DNA from: Cyclobacteriaceae bacterium
GTDB lineage: Bacteria; Bacteroidota; Bacteroidia; Cytophagales; Cyclobacteriaceae
Assembly: GCA_016787755.1 (NCBI GenBank)
Contig: JAEUUA010000018.1
Location: 483,186-547,185 of the forward strand
Length of the DNA stretch: 64,000 nucleotides
Direction of reading: 5' to 3'
The notes beneath the pieces are model-generated. The model was given only the letters and a program-made list of their open reading frames with translations, was not told where the DNA came from and ran no database searches. Positions 46,470 to 56,623 of this stretch are shown here, one piece after another; position 1 is the stretch's first letter, and each line of letters begins with the position of its first letter. A program made the translations under genes and the position numbers.

Positions 46470-48734
46470 TTAGCGCTTGAACTTATCACGCAGTTGAGCC
46501 AGCTTATCTTCCATGGTTTCAACAGCTTTAACAGGAGCCTTTGGTTTAGGAGCTCTTTCTTGACGGTTTGTTTGCTGCGGTGCAGGCGCATTTCCAAACG
46601 GATCACTTTTCAGTGAAAGGGCTATCCGTTTGCGAGCAACATCAACTTCTAACACAGTTACTTTTACTTTTTGTTGAACAGCCACCTCTTCGTTGGGATC
46701 TTTCACAAAACGATCGCTCAAGTGACTAATGTGAACGAGCCCGTCCTGATGCACCCCAATATCTACAAATGCTCCGAAGTTGGTAACGTTGGTTATAATA
46801 CCGGGCAACGACATTCCGATTTTCAAATCTTTTATTTCGTGAACACCTTCTTCAAAAGAAAACACTTCAAACTTTTCGCGCGGATCGCGACCAGGCTTTT
46901 CAAGTTCAAATAGGATGTCTGTTAGAGTGGGCAGTCCTACAGTCTCCGTTACATACTTCTTAAGATCCAACTTTTTTCTCAGCTCGGCACTGGTCATTAA
47001 ATCTTTAAGTGTACACCCTAAGTCTTTGGCAAACTTTTCAACCAGTTCATAGCGTTCGGGATGCACCGCACTGGTGTCTAAAGGATTTTTAGAATCGCGG
47101 ATCCGAAGAAATCCTGCACACTGTTCAAATGCCTTGTCCCCTAATCTTGGAACCTTACGAAGCGAATCACGCGTAGAGAAAGCTCCATGTTGATTGCGGT
47201 ACTCAACAATACTTTTCGCCAACACCGGTCCAAGTCCCGATACATAGGATAATAATTCTTTACTAGCCGTATTCACTTCCACACCCACTGAGTTTACGCA
47301 ACTCATCACCACGTCATCAAGTCCGGCTTTTAATTTAGTTTGATCCACATCATGTTGATACTGACCAACACCAATCGACTTAGGGTCAATCTTAACTAAT
47401 TCGGCAAGAGGATCCGTTAATCTTCGACCAATGGAAACCGCACCGCGCACCGTAATATCATGATCTGGAAATTCTTCGCGTGCTACATCTGAGGCGGAAT
47501 ACACAGAGGCTCCACTTTCATTTACCATCACCACCAGAATCTCTTTTGGCAGTCCGATTCCCTTTACAAATGCTTCCGTTTCGCGGCTTGCAGTTCCATT
47601 ACCAATTGCAATCGCCTCAATTTTAAAACGATCGCACAAGCCCATCACAATAGTGGCCGACTTGGTAATTTCGCGTTGTGGCTCGTGTGGATAGATTACG
47701 GTGTTGAAAAGCAACGCTCCTTGTTCATCTAAACACACCAACTTGGTACCCGAACGAAAACCCGGATCAAGTGCCAGTACGCGCTTTTGACCCAAAGGTG
47801 ATGAGAGTAATAATTTTTTAAGATTAGATGCAAATACATGAATGGCATCATTATCTGCTTTCAATTTAGATTCAACCCGAACTTCCGTTTCGAGCGAAGG
47901 TTTTAATAACCGTTTATAGGAATCTTTGATAGCCAGACTCACCTGTTCAGCTCCAGCCGATGAGGATTTAATAAATTGCTTATCCAGAATTTGAATAGCT
48001 TGCTCTTCTTCAGGCTCAATGTCCAATGTAATAAATCCTTCCTTCTCTGCTCTGCGCATAGCAAGCAACCGATGCGAAGGAGTTCTCTTCAACGGCTCTT
48101 TCCAATCAAAGTAATCTTTAAACTTCTGAGCCTCTTCGTTTTCTGCTTTTGATTTAATTACCGAAGCTTTGATAACTCCTTCCTGCCAAAATAATTCACG
48201 TACTTTTTGACGAGCCTCTTGATTTTCATTTACCCATTCTGCAATAATATCGCGCGCGCCCTCTAATGCTTCTTGCATGTTGGCAACTCCTTTTTCCAAA
48301 TCAATAAACCCAGAAGCCGTTTTCTCCAAATCAATTTTGCCTTGTTCGAAGAGTGTATGTGCCAATGGCTCAAGTCCTTTCTCTTTCGCAATACTAGCGC
48401 GTGTTTTACGCCTGGGTTTGTAGGGTAAGTAAATATCCTCTAGCTCATTAAGCGTTTCAGCGATCTCTATTGCATTCGCCAACGCAGGAGTAAGTTTTTC
48501 TTGTTTTTCAATGGATTTAAGAATTGCCTCCTTACGCTTATCCAATTCTGCTAGTTGGTCATATCGATCGCGTATGGCCGCCAGTGCCACTTCATCTAAG
48601 CTACCTGTTAACTCCTTTCGATATCGCGCAATAAAAGGAATGGTAGCACTTTCGGTTAGTAAATCCACCACACATAGTACCTGCTCCGGTTTTAGACTTA
48701 ATTCGCGAGCAATTTTAATAATATTCTTATCCAT
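46470..48734 (-). CDS. tex: Tex-family RNA-binding transcription accessory protein
   Basis: 754 residues, a normal Tex length. N-terminal helical region (RELSLKPEQVLCVVDLL), a YqgF-like nuclease-fold domain (RVLALDPGFRSGTKLVCLD), helix-hairpin-helix repeats (SGLGPVLAKSIVEYRNQHGAF, VPRLGDKAFEQCAGFLRI), and a C-terminal S1 domain (IGMSLPGIITNVTNFGAFVDIG, VHISHLSDRF). A Pro/Ala/Lys-rich tail follows. Tex proteins bind RNA and interact with RNA polymerase. Monocistronic. Confidence 0.95.
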   Translation of the reverse strand: MDKNIIKIARELSLKPEQVLCVVDLLTESATIPFIARYRKELTGSLDEVALAAIRDRYDQLAELDKRKEAILKSIEKQEKLTPALANAIEIAETLNELEDIYLPYKPRRKTRASIAKEKGLEPLAHTLFEQGKIDLEKTASGFIDLEKGVANMQEALEGARDIIAEWVNENQEARQKVRELFWQEGVIKASVIKSKAENEEAQKFKDYFDWKEPLKRTPSHRLLAMRRAEKEGFITLDIEPEEEQAIQILDKQFIKSSSAGAEQVSLAIKDSYKRLLKPSLETEVRVESKLKADNDAIHVFASNLKKLLLSSPLGQKRVLALDPGFRSGTKLVCLDEQGALLFNTVIYPHEPQREITKSATIVMGLCDRFKIEAIAIGNGTASRETEAFVKGIGLPKEILVVMVNESGASVYSASDVAREEFPDHDITVRGAVSIGRRLTDPLAELVKIDPKSIGVGQYQHDVDQTKLKAGLDDVVMSCVNSVGVEVNTASKELLSYVSGLGPVLAKSIVEYRNQHGAFSTRDSLRKVPRLGDKAFEQCAGFLRIRDSKNPLDTSAVHPERYELVEKFAKDLGCTLKDLMTSAELRKKLDLKKYVTETVGLPTLTDILFELEKPGRDPREKFEVFSFEEGVHEIKDLKIGMSLPGIITNVTNFGAFVDIGVHQDGLVHISHLSDRFVKDPNEEVAVQQKVKVTVLEVDVARKRIALSLKSDPFGNAPAPQQTNRQERAPKPKAPVKAVETMEDKLAQLRDKFKR

Positions 48735-49009
48735 GAAAATAACTTGTGAACGCGAATTAAATTAGTTTGAAGAGTAATAAAAAACCGCGAGTGAATATTT
48801 TACGAATTTTTATGCACTTCTGTGATTGGGAGATTCATCGAAAAAGCACACCCTATTCTGTTATAATTCTTTAGCGATCAACTGCAATTTCTAGTCCTTG
48901 CTTGGAACTCTGAGACTTAAAATAAGCCGAACCTTTTGAGATTGAAGATTATATAAAACAAATATACAATTTGTCAGTAATGAATTGTCGGATTTAATAA
49001 ATTGCCTCC

Positions 49010-50236
49010 ATGAAGCAATTAACCTTCACCTTCCTCTTTTTAAGTACATCAATTATCACTTTCTGTCAGAAGAAAAAAACAGAAGGCTTTATGCCTTATT
49101 TTCCCAGCAAAGAATGGATACACAAAAAACCTGAGGAAGTAGGGGTTGATGCACAAAAGTTAAAAGCGGCTATTGATTTTGCGGTTGAGCATGAAACAAA
49201 GAACCCGCGAAGTATGGAACAGAATCACTATCAAACTTTTGGTCGTGAACCCTTTGGCGATGCTATTGGCCCAATGAAAGATCGAGGGCCATGCACGGGA
49301 ATCATAATCAAAAACGGATATGTAATTGCGGAATGGGGTGAGCCTTTACGACCGGACATGACGCACAGTGTAACCAAAAGTTTTTTGTCAGCTACGGTGG
49401 GATTGGCTTATGATCGAGCGAAGATTAAAAGCATTTCAGATACTGTTTATAAATACATGGCACCTATTGAAGTGTACGCACCATTGAAAGTCGCTAATAA
49501 AGCAGATCAGTTTGGTGTTCCGCAAATGATTGAATTGTTTGATACACCTCATAACAAAACCATTACCTGGAATGACCTGCTTCGCCAAACCAGTGATTGG
49601 GAAGGTACACTTTGGGGCAAACCCGATTGGGCCGACCGCCCTAGTAGTAAACCATCTGAATGGCTTACCCTAAAAAGAAATGCTCCAGGTTCAGTCTATG
49701 AATACAATGATACGCGCGTAAATGTACTGGCCTTGGCTGCTTTAAACATTTGGCGTAAACCGCTTCCGCAAGTACTTAAAGAAAATATCATGGACGAGAT
49801 ATATGCATCAGACACCTGGCGTTGGTATGGCTATGATAATTCATGGATTGTGATAGATGGAAATAGTATGCAGTCTGTAAGTGGTGGTGGCCATTGGGGT
49901 GGCGGAATGATTATTCATGCCTATGATATGGCGCGGTATGGCTACCTTACTCTTCGTGAAGGCAAGTGGAACAACAAACAATTGCTATCCCAACAATGGA
50001 TGGCATGGTCCTACACACCCACACCTGCTCAACCCACTTATGGTTTTATGAATTGGTTTTTAAACACCGATAAGAAATTTTTACCAAGTGCCCCGGCATC
50101 TGCTTTTGCACACATTGGCAATGGCACCAACATGGTGTATGTAGATCGTGAGAATGATCTTGTGGCTGTTGTCCGTTGGGTTGAAAATGATTCACTTGAC
50201 GGATTTGTCAAGTTGTTAGTGACGTCCATTAAATAA
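49010..50236 (+). CDS. Exported serine hydrolase of the beta-lactamase / penicillin-binding class C superfamily
   Basis: 408 residues. Signal peptide ending FCQ, then a beta-lactamase fold: catalytic SxxK at Ser120-Lys123 (HSVTKS), YEYNDTRVNV as the Tyr motif, and HIGNGTNMVYVD near the end in place of the KTG triad. Serine hydrolases of this kind can be esterases, D-aminopeptidases or PBP-like proteins; there is no lipobox. Substrate not evident. Confidence 0.85.
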   Translation: MKQLTFTFLFLSTSIITFCQKKKTEGFMPYFPSKEWIHKKPEEVGVDAQKLKAAIDFAVEHETKNPRSMEQNHYQTFGREPFGDAIGPMKDRGPCTGIIIKNGYVIAEWGEPLRPDMTHSVTKSFLSATVGLAYDRAKIKSISDTVYKYMAPIEVYAPLKVANKADQFGVPQMIELFDTPHNKTITWNDLLRQTSDWEGTLWGKPDWADRPSSKPSEWLTLKRNAPGSVYEYNDTRVNVLALAALNIWRKPLPQVLKENIMDEIYASDTWRWYGYDNSWIVIDGNSMQSVSGGGHWGGGMIIHAYDMARYGYLTLREGKWNNKQLLSQQWMAWSYTPTPAQPTYGFMNWFLNTDKKFLPSAPASAFAHIGNGTNMVYVDRENDLVAVVRWVENDSLDGFVKLLVTSIK

Positions 50237-50237
50237 A

Positions 50238-50261
50238 AACGGTGGCCCAAGAGCCACCGTT
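50238..50261 (-). terminator. Terminator of the DUF1080 gene (minus strand)
   Basis: AACGGTGGC (50238-50246) pairs with GCCACCGTT (50253-50261); on the minus strand it is followed by TTTTATTT. It lies 24 bases after the stop of the gene ending at 50285. Confidence 0.75.
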
Positions 50262-50284
50262 GAATGAGATTGCCGCCAGTTGAT

Positions 50285-51052
50285 TTAAAGTGGCTTTATT
50301 TTTATTGAACGATAATAAACCGGTGCACCATGATCTTGTAATGAGATGGCTCCCGTTTTTGATTTGTTCCAGGCGGGGTACCCAACCCATTTACTTTTTT
50401 GATAACGCTGATTGTATTCCTCACTTCCCTCTTCAAACTCAACTGTCTTTTCTCCATTTAGCCAATGCTCCACATGTCCATTGTTATAGATAATCTTTGA
50501 TGTATTCCACTCACCCACCGGCATTAGTTTTTTTGTTGTAGGTGCTTCAAACATATCATAATTTGATCCTGCCTTTTGAGCTGGGGTCAATTCACCCTTC
50601 CAACCTGAGTCGTCCATTACTTGAAATTCAGGACCAGTTTCATAGTCATTGTGATATTCTGGGCTTTCCACCACATGATACAAGATTCCGCTATTGCCAC
50701 CAGCAGTAATCTTCCATTCTATACTAAGTTCAAAATTTCCAAATGTTCGAGTTGTCATTAACGATCCTCCATGCTCTCCAGAGCCTTCACCAAAACCTGT
50801 TCCATCACACACAATTTCTCCCTGCTGTATTGTCCATAACGGACCGATCGTATCATGATTATAACGTTTCCATCCATTAAAGGTGCTGCCATCAAATAGG
50901 AGTTCCCATCCAGCAGACTTTTCAGCATCAGTTAACATATTGGCTGTGCTTGCCCCTGGAGTCTCCTGATTTGAATCTTGTTTCTTGCATGCGCCAAGTA
51001 ATGTCGCGGCCACAATGGCCGGTAAAAGAAATTGAAAGAAAGTTTTTTTCAT
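50285..51052 (-). CDS. DUF1080 (3-keto-disaccharide hydrolase-like) lipoprotein
   Basis: 255 residues from ATG 51052, where a lipoprotein signal (AIVAATLLGAC) begins properly; the longer frame to 51118 lacks one. A jelly-roll DUF1080 domain: GWELLFDGSTFNGWKRYNHD, IEWKITAGGNSGILYHVVES, WNTSKIIYNNGHVEHWLNG, and PVYYRSIKIKPL. Members act on 3-keto-glycosides or bind carbohydrate. It is away from the carbohydrate locus, and no dehydrogenase is next to it, so substrate is unknown. Confidence 0.85.
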   Translation of the reverse strand: MKKTFFQFLLPAIVAATLLGACKKQDSNQETPGASTANMLTDAEKSAGWELLFDGSTFNGWKRYNHDTIGPLWTIQQGEIVCDGTGFGEGSGEHGGSLMTTRTFGNFELSIEWKITAGGNSGILYHVVESPEYHNDYETGPEFQVMDDSGWKGELTPAQKAGSNYDMFEAPTTKKLMPVGEWNTSKIIYNNGHVEHWLNGEKTVEFEEGSEEYNQRYQKSKWVGYPAWNKSKTGAISLQDHGAPVYYRSIKIKPL

Positions 51053-51127
51053 AGGTAGTATTGAGTTGGTTCCCATAAAAGTACGATCGTTTGGCTTATA
51101 TATCAATTGCCCTAACAAAGAGTGAAA

Positions 51128-52006
51128 TCATAATACATTACTTAATTGCTCCTTGACCTTCTCTAGTTCCTCTTTCATCATCACTACATATTTTTGCATT
51201 TCCGCATCGTTCGCCTTGCTTCCAATGGTATTAATTTCGCGGCCAATTTCCTGCGAAATAAAACCCAACTTTTTGCCACTCGATTGCTTTTCACTCATTC
51301 CTTTAATAAAGTAATCAAGGTGGGTTTTCAGGCGCACACGCTCTTCATGAATGTCCAGTTTTTCGATGTAGAAAATGATTTCCTGTTCAAGTCTGTTTGC
51401 ATCAAATCCTTCACTCCCAAAAAATTCGGTTATATTACCCTTAATACGACTACGAATTTTTTCGATTCGTTTGGGATCTATCCTTTCAACTCCCATCAAT
51501 CCTTGGTGAATGTTTTCAATATACCCCTTGAGTTTATCCTCCAACGATTTGCCTTCTTCGCTTCTGAATTGATCACATTTTTTAATAGCTTCACTCAACA
51601 TGGCTTGCACCTGTTCCCACTCGGCTGGATCTAACTCCTCTTTTCCATTCGCCTGAACAACATCGGGAGAATTAAGTGCCATTTGAAAAAGTGCATCATG
51701 CCCAGCACTCACTTTATCGGCTAGTTTTTTCAACTCATTAAAATAAGAAACAAACAACTCTTCATTATACTGATGTCTGATTTCTTGTTTTATCCCACCC
51801 TGAAATTCGATGCTGAGAGAAACTTTTCCCCGCTCCAGTTTATCGGCAATTAAATTTCGCAACTCAAGTTCCTTTTCAGAATATTTTTTAGGAAGGCGCA
51901 GACTTACGTCAAGAAATTTTGAGTTTAGGGTTTTTACTTCAACAGAAAGGGTGCTATCACCCAACCTGGATGCTATCTGGCCATAGCCAGTCATTGATTT
52001 AATCAT
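51128..52006 (-). CDS. YicC-family endoribonuclease
   Basis: 292 residues. Starts MIKSMTGYGQ, the family signature; the N-terminal domain continues VEVKTLNSKFLDVSLRLPKKY, and the C-terminal DUF1732 part includes RLEQEIIFYIEKLDIHEERVRL, GKKLGFISQEIGREINTIGSKAND. YicC proteins are RNA-binding endoribonucleases acting in RNA turnover. Length is normal. No cotranscribed partner is visible. Confidence 0.94.
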   Translation of the reverse strand: MIKSMTGYGQIASRLGDSTLSVEVKTLNSKFLDVSLRLPKKYSEKELELRNLIADKLERGKVSLSIEFQGGIKQEIRHQYNEELFVSYFNELKKLADKVSAGHDALFQMALNSPDVVQANGKEELDPAEWEQVQAMLSEAIKKCDQFRSEEGKSLEDKLKGYIENIHQGLMGVERIDPKRIEKIRSRIKGNITEFFGSEGFDANRLEQEIIFYIEKLDIHEERVRLKTHLDYFIKGMSEKQSSGKKLGFISQEIGREINTIGSKANDAEMQKYVVMMKEELEKVKEQLSNVL

Positions 52007-52069
52007 GATGTTTATTAGCGTATAGAAAAACTGTTACCAAGGTATCCAATTTTATCTAAACGAAGGAGT

Positions 52070-55000
52070 TTAAAAGTCAAAGCCTATTGTAAATGATAAC
52101 TTTGGCTCTTTAACTGAATAGTTTTCAACAGGCCAGGCAAGATCAAACTTAGCATAGTAGCCGAGCATCATAGTTCGTAAGCCTAATCCATAACTGAATA
52201 ACCAGGGATTTAAGTAGTCATTAATTTCAATTATGAATGGACTGCCTGACGTGTTCTCCGGTACGATGCGTTTGCGTACGCTATTCTTCGTATTGAAAGG
52301 AATGGGGCCTGTCCAACTAGTACCTATATCATAGAAAGCAGTAAATTGAAGATTACGGAAAAAATTTGAAGTGATGGGGCCATTTGATAACGCTCTGATT
52401 AAGGGTACTCGCAATTCGGCATTGGCCATGGCCACACTGCTCCCATACAGAGTTGCATAATCAAATCCGCGCAAGCTGGTTGCAAATTCTGAAAAAAGGA
52501 GATTCTCATTAAATGTTCCCGGTTTAGTTACAAGCGGATTTTGAAGTCCTTCATAATTCAACCGGTTGCCAAACCAGTTGTCTATCCCGCCCAATAAATA
52601 TTTCTTTTGCGAATTGCCTAAAAATGTTCCTGTAAATCCACGCACCGCAAAAACAATCTCCCGATAGATTTTCTGATAATGCCGTATATCGATAGAGATT
52701 TGTGAAAAGCTCTTTTGATTATTTCCCAGTGCTTCATAATGAATGGCACTCAGCTTCCCCCGTGTTCCTTCTATCAAGTTCATTCCTGTGGATAAAGAAT
52801 TGTCGTACACCAATTCCGCTTTAGCTCCGGCATACACTTGCTGCTGTGAGGCGAGAAATACAGGTGCACCAGCCTGCGGAAGCACTTTTCCGCGATCGAC
52901 AAACTGTGTGTAACCTGCAAACGGTTTTAAAGAAACCCGTGTACGCACTGATAAAGGAAGAGAAGCTCCAAACTCAATTTTCTGAAATGAGTACTTTTGT
53001 TCTTCAACTTGTGTTCGGCTCTCTTGAGGCGTTTTCCAAAAAATTACCTTTCTATCAAACCGGATACTGTAATCTATCCTGCCTGGCAGGTATTGTATTT
53101 CTCCCCATACATCACCACTCTTGAAATCAAAAGCTGTTTGTACACCCCCTAAAATCCGATAATTCTCTAAGATGTCGTTCATCTGGGTTTCCACCTTCAT
53201 ACTGAAATTACGCAAGGGATCTATTACAAACGTAGTTACTACATTCTCGTAGCTAAATTTGGGTTGATAGGGAAATGGACCGGTTACCCGACTTGATTCA
53301 CGTGCCTTAGCATACCGGGTTAAGAATGTTTCGCTTGGTTGTTTTGCTTTAACAACTTCATCGTCAAAGACATAATCATCCGTATTCAAGGGCTTAGAGG
53401 CTTGGGTAATTGGCTTCAAAGTGTCCACCACAGAAGGCGTATCAAATTGATAATCATCCGTATTAATAATATCAGATTTAACAGCAGTAGAATCTTTAAC
53501 CTGAGGAGCCACAGGTGGATTTGGTTTTTGCTGGGTTGTGTCTTGCTTTTCCTTTAATCGCGAGTTAATCAAATCTTTGATCGACATGTTTTTCACAGGC
53601 TCTTGTTTTCTTTTTTGTGAAACACTCTTAGCTTGCTGCACTTCCTTTCTGCGGGAAGCAGGTGTGAAAATCTGACGATCGAAATTAAACTTGTCTACTA
53701 TAAAAATATCTTCACTCAAATTTTTTGTTGTTACCATGGCAAGTGAATGGTTATAAAAATCAAGATCAAAATCTTTTATACTAGAATTGAAATTGGTAAT
53801 CTGTGAATAGATTCCAGTAGGGCGATTGAACTTAAATAAGTTAACAATGCCCCGCTGATCACTCAAGTAATAAAAATTATTCTCATCCATTGCCTTAGGG
53901 TGGAAATCTTTACTTAAGGTATTTGTAAGGCGCGCTACTTCGGTAGTGGTTGTGTCGAGATTAAATAGAAATAGATTATAGGTATCGGGCAGTTTGGAAT
54001 ACATGGATACCACAGTCGCTATGGAGTCTGTAGTACGGTTTGAACTAAAGACAATGGTATTTGAATTAGGAATAAAGCTTGGATCGAGATCGTCATACAA
54101 GTCATTCGTTAATCTACGGGTACGATCTCTTAGGCTGCTAATCAGAAACAAATCATTTTGGCCTGCCATATCAGCACTGAGGACAGCCAATCGGCCGTTA
54201 CCGGAAAAATTAAAACTGCGAATATTACTGAAACGATCAAGCTCACGAGGGAGCTTGCTTTTAGTAACCAGATCATATAACCAAAAAACATATTGGCCAT
54301 CTTTTACTCCAATTACCCCTAGCTTATTTGCATCCGACCAACTTAACAACGGAATGCTATAATCCACACTCTGCTTAATCACTTTATTACCTCCGTTGAG
54401 TATTACCGTTTCCTTTCCATTTTCAAGTGACTTCACCCGCACTGTAAACTTACCTCTATCATTTTCTGCATAAGCAACTTTTTTGCCATCCGGACTAATT
54501 TTTACTGTTGTATAAACTACCGTTTTCCTGTGCTTTGGACTAAACAGTGAGGAGTCGGACGGAGAGACATAACTTTGCGCCACCCGCGTTTCCATGGTTG
54601 AATAAAAATTTTTCCATTCTGCAACTAATTGTTTAAAAGGAATGCCTAATGTTATCAGAACGCTTTTTTCTTCATTTCGAATAATGCGTGTGTAGTTTAA
54701 GATGTTGTTAATGCTACTCTTTCCGTATTTCTCAACCACAAAGTTCCAAACAGACTGTCCCATTAACCCCGCTTCATGCCCGGTTAATTTAAATGCTTTA
54801 TTAACCTTTTTGCTGCTCACTAACTGGCGTGTGAAATCATCCATCTCTTCGCTCCACCCTTTAGCAACATACAAGGAGGCACCATCAACGAACCAATCGG
54901 GCAAGTTTAAGAATACAGCATTCTGAAACATGTCTTTCAGGTTCCCACCAAACATCATTTCATTAAGCATGAGGTCTGAGAATTTAAAGATTAGCTCCTC

Positions 55001-55408
55001 TTTAAATTCTTGCAAGGTGCCTGGGTGAGCAATTTCTACATACGGCTTAATGAATTCCGTTTCACCCCCCGAACTAAACTGTGTATGGTTAAGACCAATA
55101 TTACTTTGTTGCAGATCAGTTACCGAATTATATAAAAACACTTTTGTCTTTTGATACGGATAAAATCCGATCAAATCTGTTATTCGATCGAATTCACCTT
55201 CCAGATATTCAAGTGACTCCTGAGCAACTTGCTTGCGATTATCATAATAATAAACATCAAAATTCTCCGAACTGAGATAGTTCCAACGAAATTGCTTGTA
55301 TTGAATCCTGTTTTTACCAAACGAATCATCGGCATGCTGGGCATGGATATTCGTACAGACCAGAATTATTAATAGGGTGATTACTGAAAACCGAAACATA
55401 CCTCTCAT
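52070..55408 (-). CDS. Outer-membrane protein with degenerate peptidase region, beta-propeller and barrel
   Basis: 1112 residues. Signal peptide ending NIHAQ. Residues about 25-280 look like a gluzincin peptidase domain that kept LPDWFVDGASLYVAKGW but has EELIFKFSDLMLNE where HExxH would be, so it is probably inactive. Then a TolB-like WD40 propeller (VAYAENDRGKFTVRVKS, NTIVFSSNRT), a low-complexity linker with repeated NTDDY, and a C-terminal barrel ending in Phe (LSFTIGFDF). It overlaps the flavin oxidoreductase gene by four bases. It probably works in the outer membrane; partner unknown. Confidence 0.82.
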   Translation of the reverse strand: MRGMFRFSVITLLIILVCTNIHAQHADDSFGKNRIQYKQFRWNYLSSENFDVYYYDNRKQVAQESLEYLEGEFDRITDLIGFYPYQKTKVFLYNSVTDLQQSNIGLNHTQFSSGGETEFIKPYVEIAHPGTLQEFKEELIFKFSDLMLNEMMFGGNLKDMFQNAVFLNLPDWFVDGASLYVAKGWSEEMDDFTRQLVSSKKVNKAFKLTGHEAGLMGQSVWNFVVEKYGKSSINNILNYTRIIRNEEKSVLITLGIPFKQLVAEWKNFYSTMETRVAQSYVSPSDSSLFSPKHRKTVVYTTVKISPDGKKVAYAENDRGKFTVRVKSLENGKETVILNGGNKVIKQSVDYSIPLLSWSDANKLGVIGVKDGQYVFWLYDLVTKSKLPRELDRFSNIRSFNFSGNGRLAVLSADMAGQNDLFLISSLRDRTRRLTNDLYDDLDPSFIPNSNTIVFSSNRTTDSIATVVSMYSKLPDTYNLFLFNLDTTTTEVARLTNTLSKDFHPKAMDENNFYYLSDQRGIVNLFKFNRPTGIYSQITNFNSSIKDFDLDFYNHSLAMVTTKNLSEDIFIVDKFNFDRQIFTPASRRKEVQQAKSVSQKRKQEPVKNMSIKDLINSRLKEKQDTTQQKPNPPVAPQVKDSTAVKSDIINTDDYQFDTPSVVDTLKPITQASKPLNTDDYVFDDEVVKAKQPSETFLTRYAKARESSRVTGPFPYQPKFSYENVVTTFVIDPLRNFSMKVETQMNDILENYRILGGVQTAFDFKSGDVWGEIQYLPGRIDYSIRFDRKVIFWKTPQESRTQVEEQKYSFQKIEFGASLPLSVRTRVSLKPFAGYTQFVDRGKVLPQAGAPVFLASQQQVYAGAKAELVYDNSLSTGMNLIEGTRGKLSAIHYEALGNNQKSFSQISIDIRHYQKIYREIVFAVRGFTGTFLGNSQKKYLLGGIDNWFGNRLNYEGLQNPLVTKPGTFNENLLFSEFATSLRGFDYATLYGSSVAMANAELRVPLIRALSNGPITSNFFRNLQFTAFYDIGTSWTGPIPFNTKNSVRKRIVPENTSGSPFIIEINDYLNPWLFSYGLGLRTMMLGYYAKFDLAWPVENYSVKEPKLSFTIGFDF

Positions 55409-56484
55409 ACTACCTCACGGGATTTCGAAGATAACGATTTAAACCGTTTAATATTGACCTCTGATTGGATTTCGCCTCTTCCCAAAAGCCAATTAACTAA
55501 TTGGGCCGAAAAATAAGGCGCTAAACTCACACCTTTAGTACCCAACCCGTTAAAAATAATAACATTTTTTGATTCCGGGTACTCACCCAATATGGGTCTG
55601 CGATCCGGTGTGGTCGGCCTAAAACCCCAATCCTGCGAAACTACCTGATATGGAATTTTTATCAATGCCTTTAATTTCTGATCTAGCTCGATTCGTCCCA
55701 TTTCCGTTGTGCCTCTTGCTAAGTTTTTAGTTTCATAGGTAGCCCCCACCCGATATCGGTTGTTTGCCAGTGGTACCAGATAAACACCTCGATTATAAAT
55801 CAGTTCCGGAACTTCTTCCAATTCAATCGTTAATGTTTCTCCTTTCAGCAATCGGATAGGTAATTTTTCGAAGCGAGATGAATTTAAAGAGCCGATACCG
55901 TTACAAAAGATTATTTTCGCGGCTCGATAGTTCTTATAGACAATACCTTCTGTATCAACCTCCATCAGCCCATCATCAAAATGTTCAAATTTGATGGATT
56001 GTTTGTCCTGTAAATAATTTTGTATCCCGGCCAAAAATCCGTTCACGTCCAGAAACCCACATTGATTTAAAACTATTCCACCAAATGGATCATATACCTG
56101 ATCACCATGAGCACTCGTTGTCAAAATCTTCTCGATATAAGGCTTGATAGTCGTATTTGAACTTAACCCCATCCATTCATTTTGCTCTTCAGCAGATAAA
56201 AATGGCCGATAGAGCGGTTGAGGATAAAAAAACTTGGTCTTTAATTTTTCTTCCGCGAATTGATAAAACTTGAAAAGTTCCGGAAAAATTTGATCGGCCA
56301 TCCAGGTGCGTGTCATTAACTTACCCGTTATTGGATTAAATAAACCAGCCGCTATTGATGAACTCCTGTTTTGATCAGGCTCATCGAACACAACAATTCT
56401 CTTCCCCTCTTCTAAGACTCGAAGGGCTAAACAAGAACCAGCCAACCCTTGTCCTACAAATATGTAATCAACTGTTTGAATAAT
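55405..56484 (-). CDS. FAD-dependent D-amino-acid/glycine oxidase-type oxidoreductase with unusual start
   Basis: About 359 residues if it starts at ATT 56484. The first usable TTG (56445) already lies inside the FAD motif VGQGLAGSCLALRVLEEG, which would be cut off, and no ATG, GTG or TTG lies between the upstream in-frame stop and the motif. Other landmarks are SSSIAAGLFNPITGK, CNGIGS, RVGATYETKN and PTTPDRRPILG. DAO-family oxidases act on amines, amino acids or sarcosine-like compounds, and the MnmC-like oxidases share this form. Substrate unknown. Overlaps the downstream outer-membrane gene by four bases. Confidence 0.78.
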   Translation of the reverse strand: MIQTVDYIFVGQGLAGSCLALRVLEEGKRIVVFDEPDQNRSSSIAAGLFNPITGKLMTRTWMADQIFPELFKFYQFAEEKLKTKFFYPQPLYRPFLSAEEQNEWMGLSSNTTIKPYIEKILTTSAHGDQVYDPFGGIVLNQCGFLDVNGFLAGIQNYLQDKQSIKFEHFDDGLMEVDTEGIVYKNYRAAKIIFCNGIGSLNSSRFEKLPIRLLKGETLTIELEEVPELIYNRGVYLVPLANNRYRVGATYETKNLARGTTEMGRIELDQKLKALIKIPYQVVSQDWGFRPTTPDRRPILGEYPESKNVIIFNGLGTKGVSLAPYFSAQLVNWLLGRGEIQSEVNIKRFKSLSSKSREVV

Positions 56485-56623
56485 GACTTAGGTTTAATCG
56501 TCCAAAATTACAACACTATTACTTTCAGCGACACAGGATAATTGTACGTTAGCTACAAATTATTCTTTGCAAGCCTTGCATCTTTGTGTGCCAAAAACAA
56601 AGCCGTACCTTTACACGCTAATT

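Noticed and set aside
51194..51634. 146-codon plus-strand frame inside yicC
   Set aside because: Shadow of a clear YicC gene.
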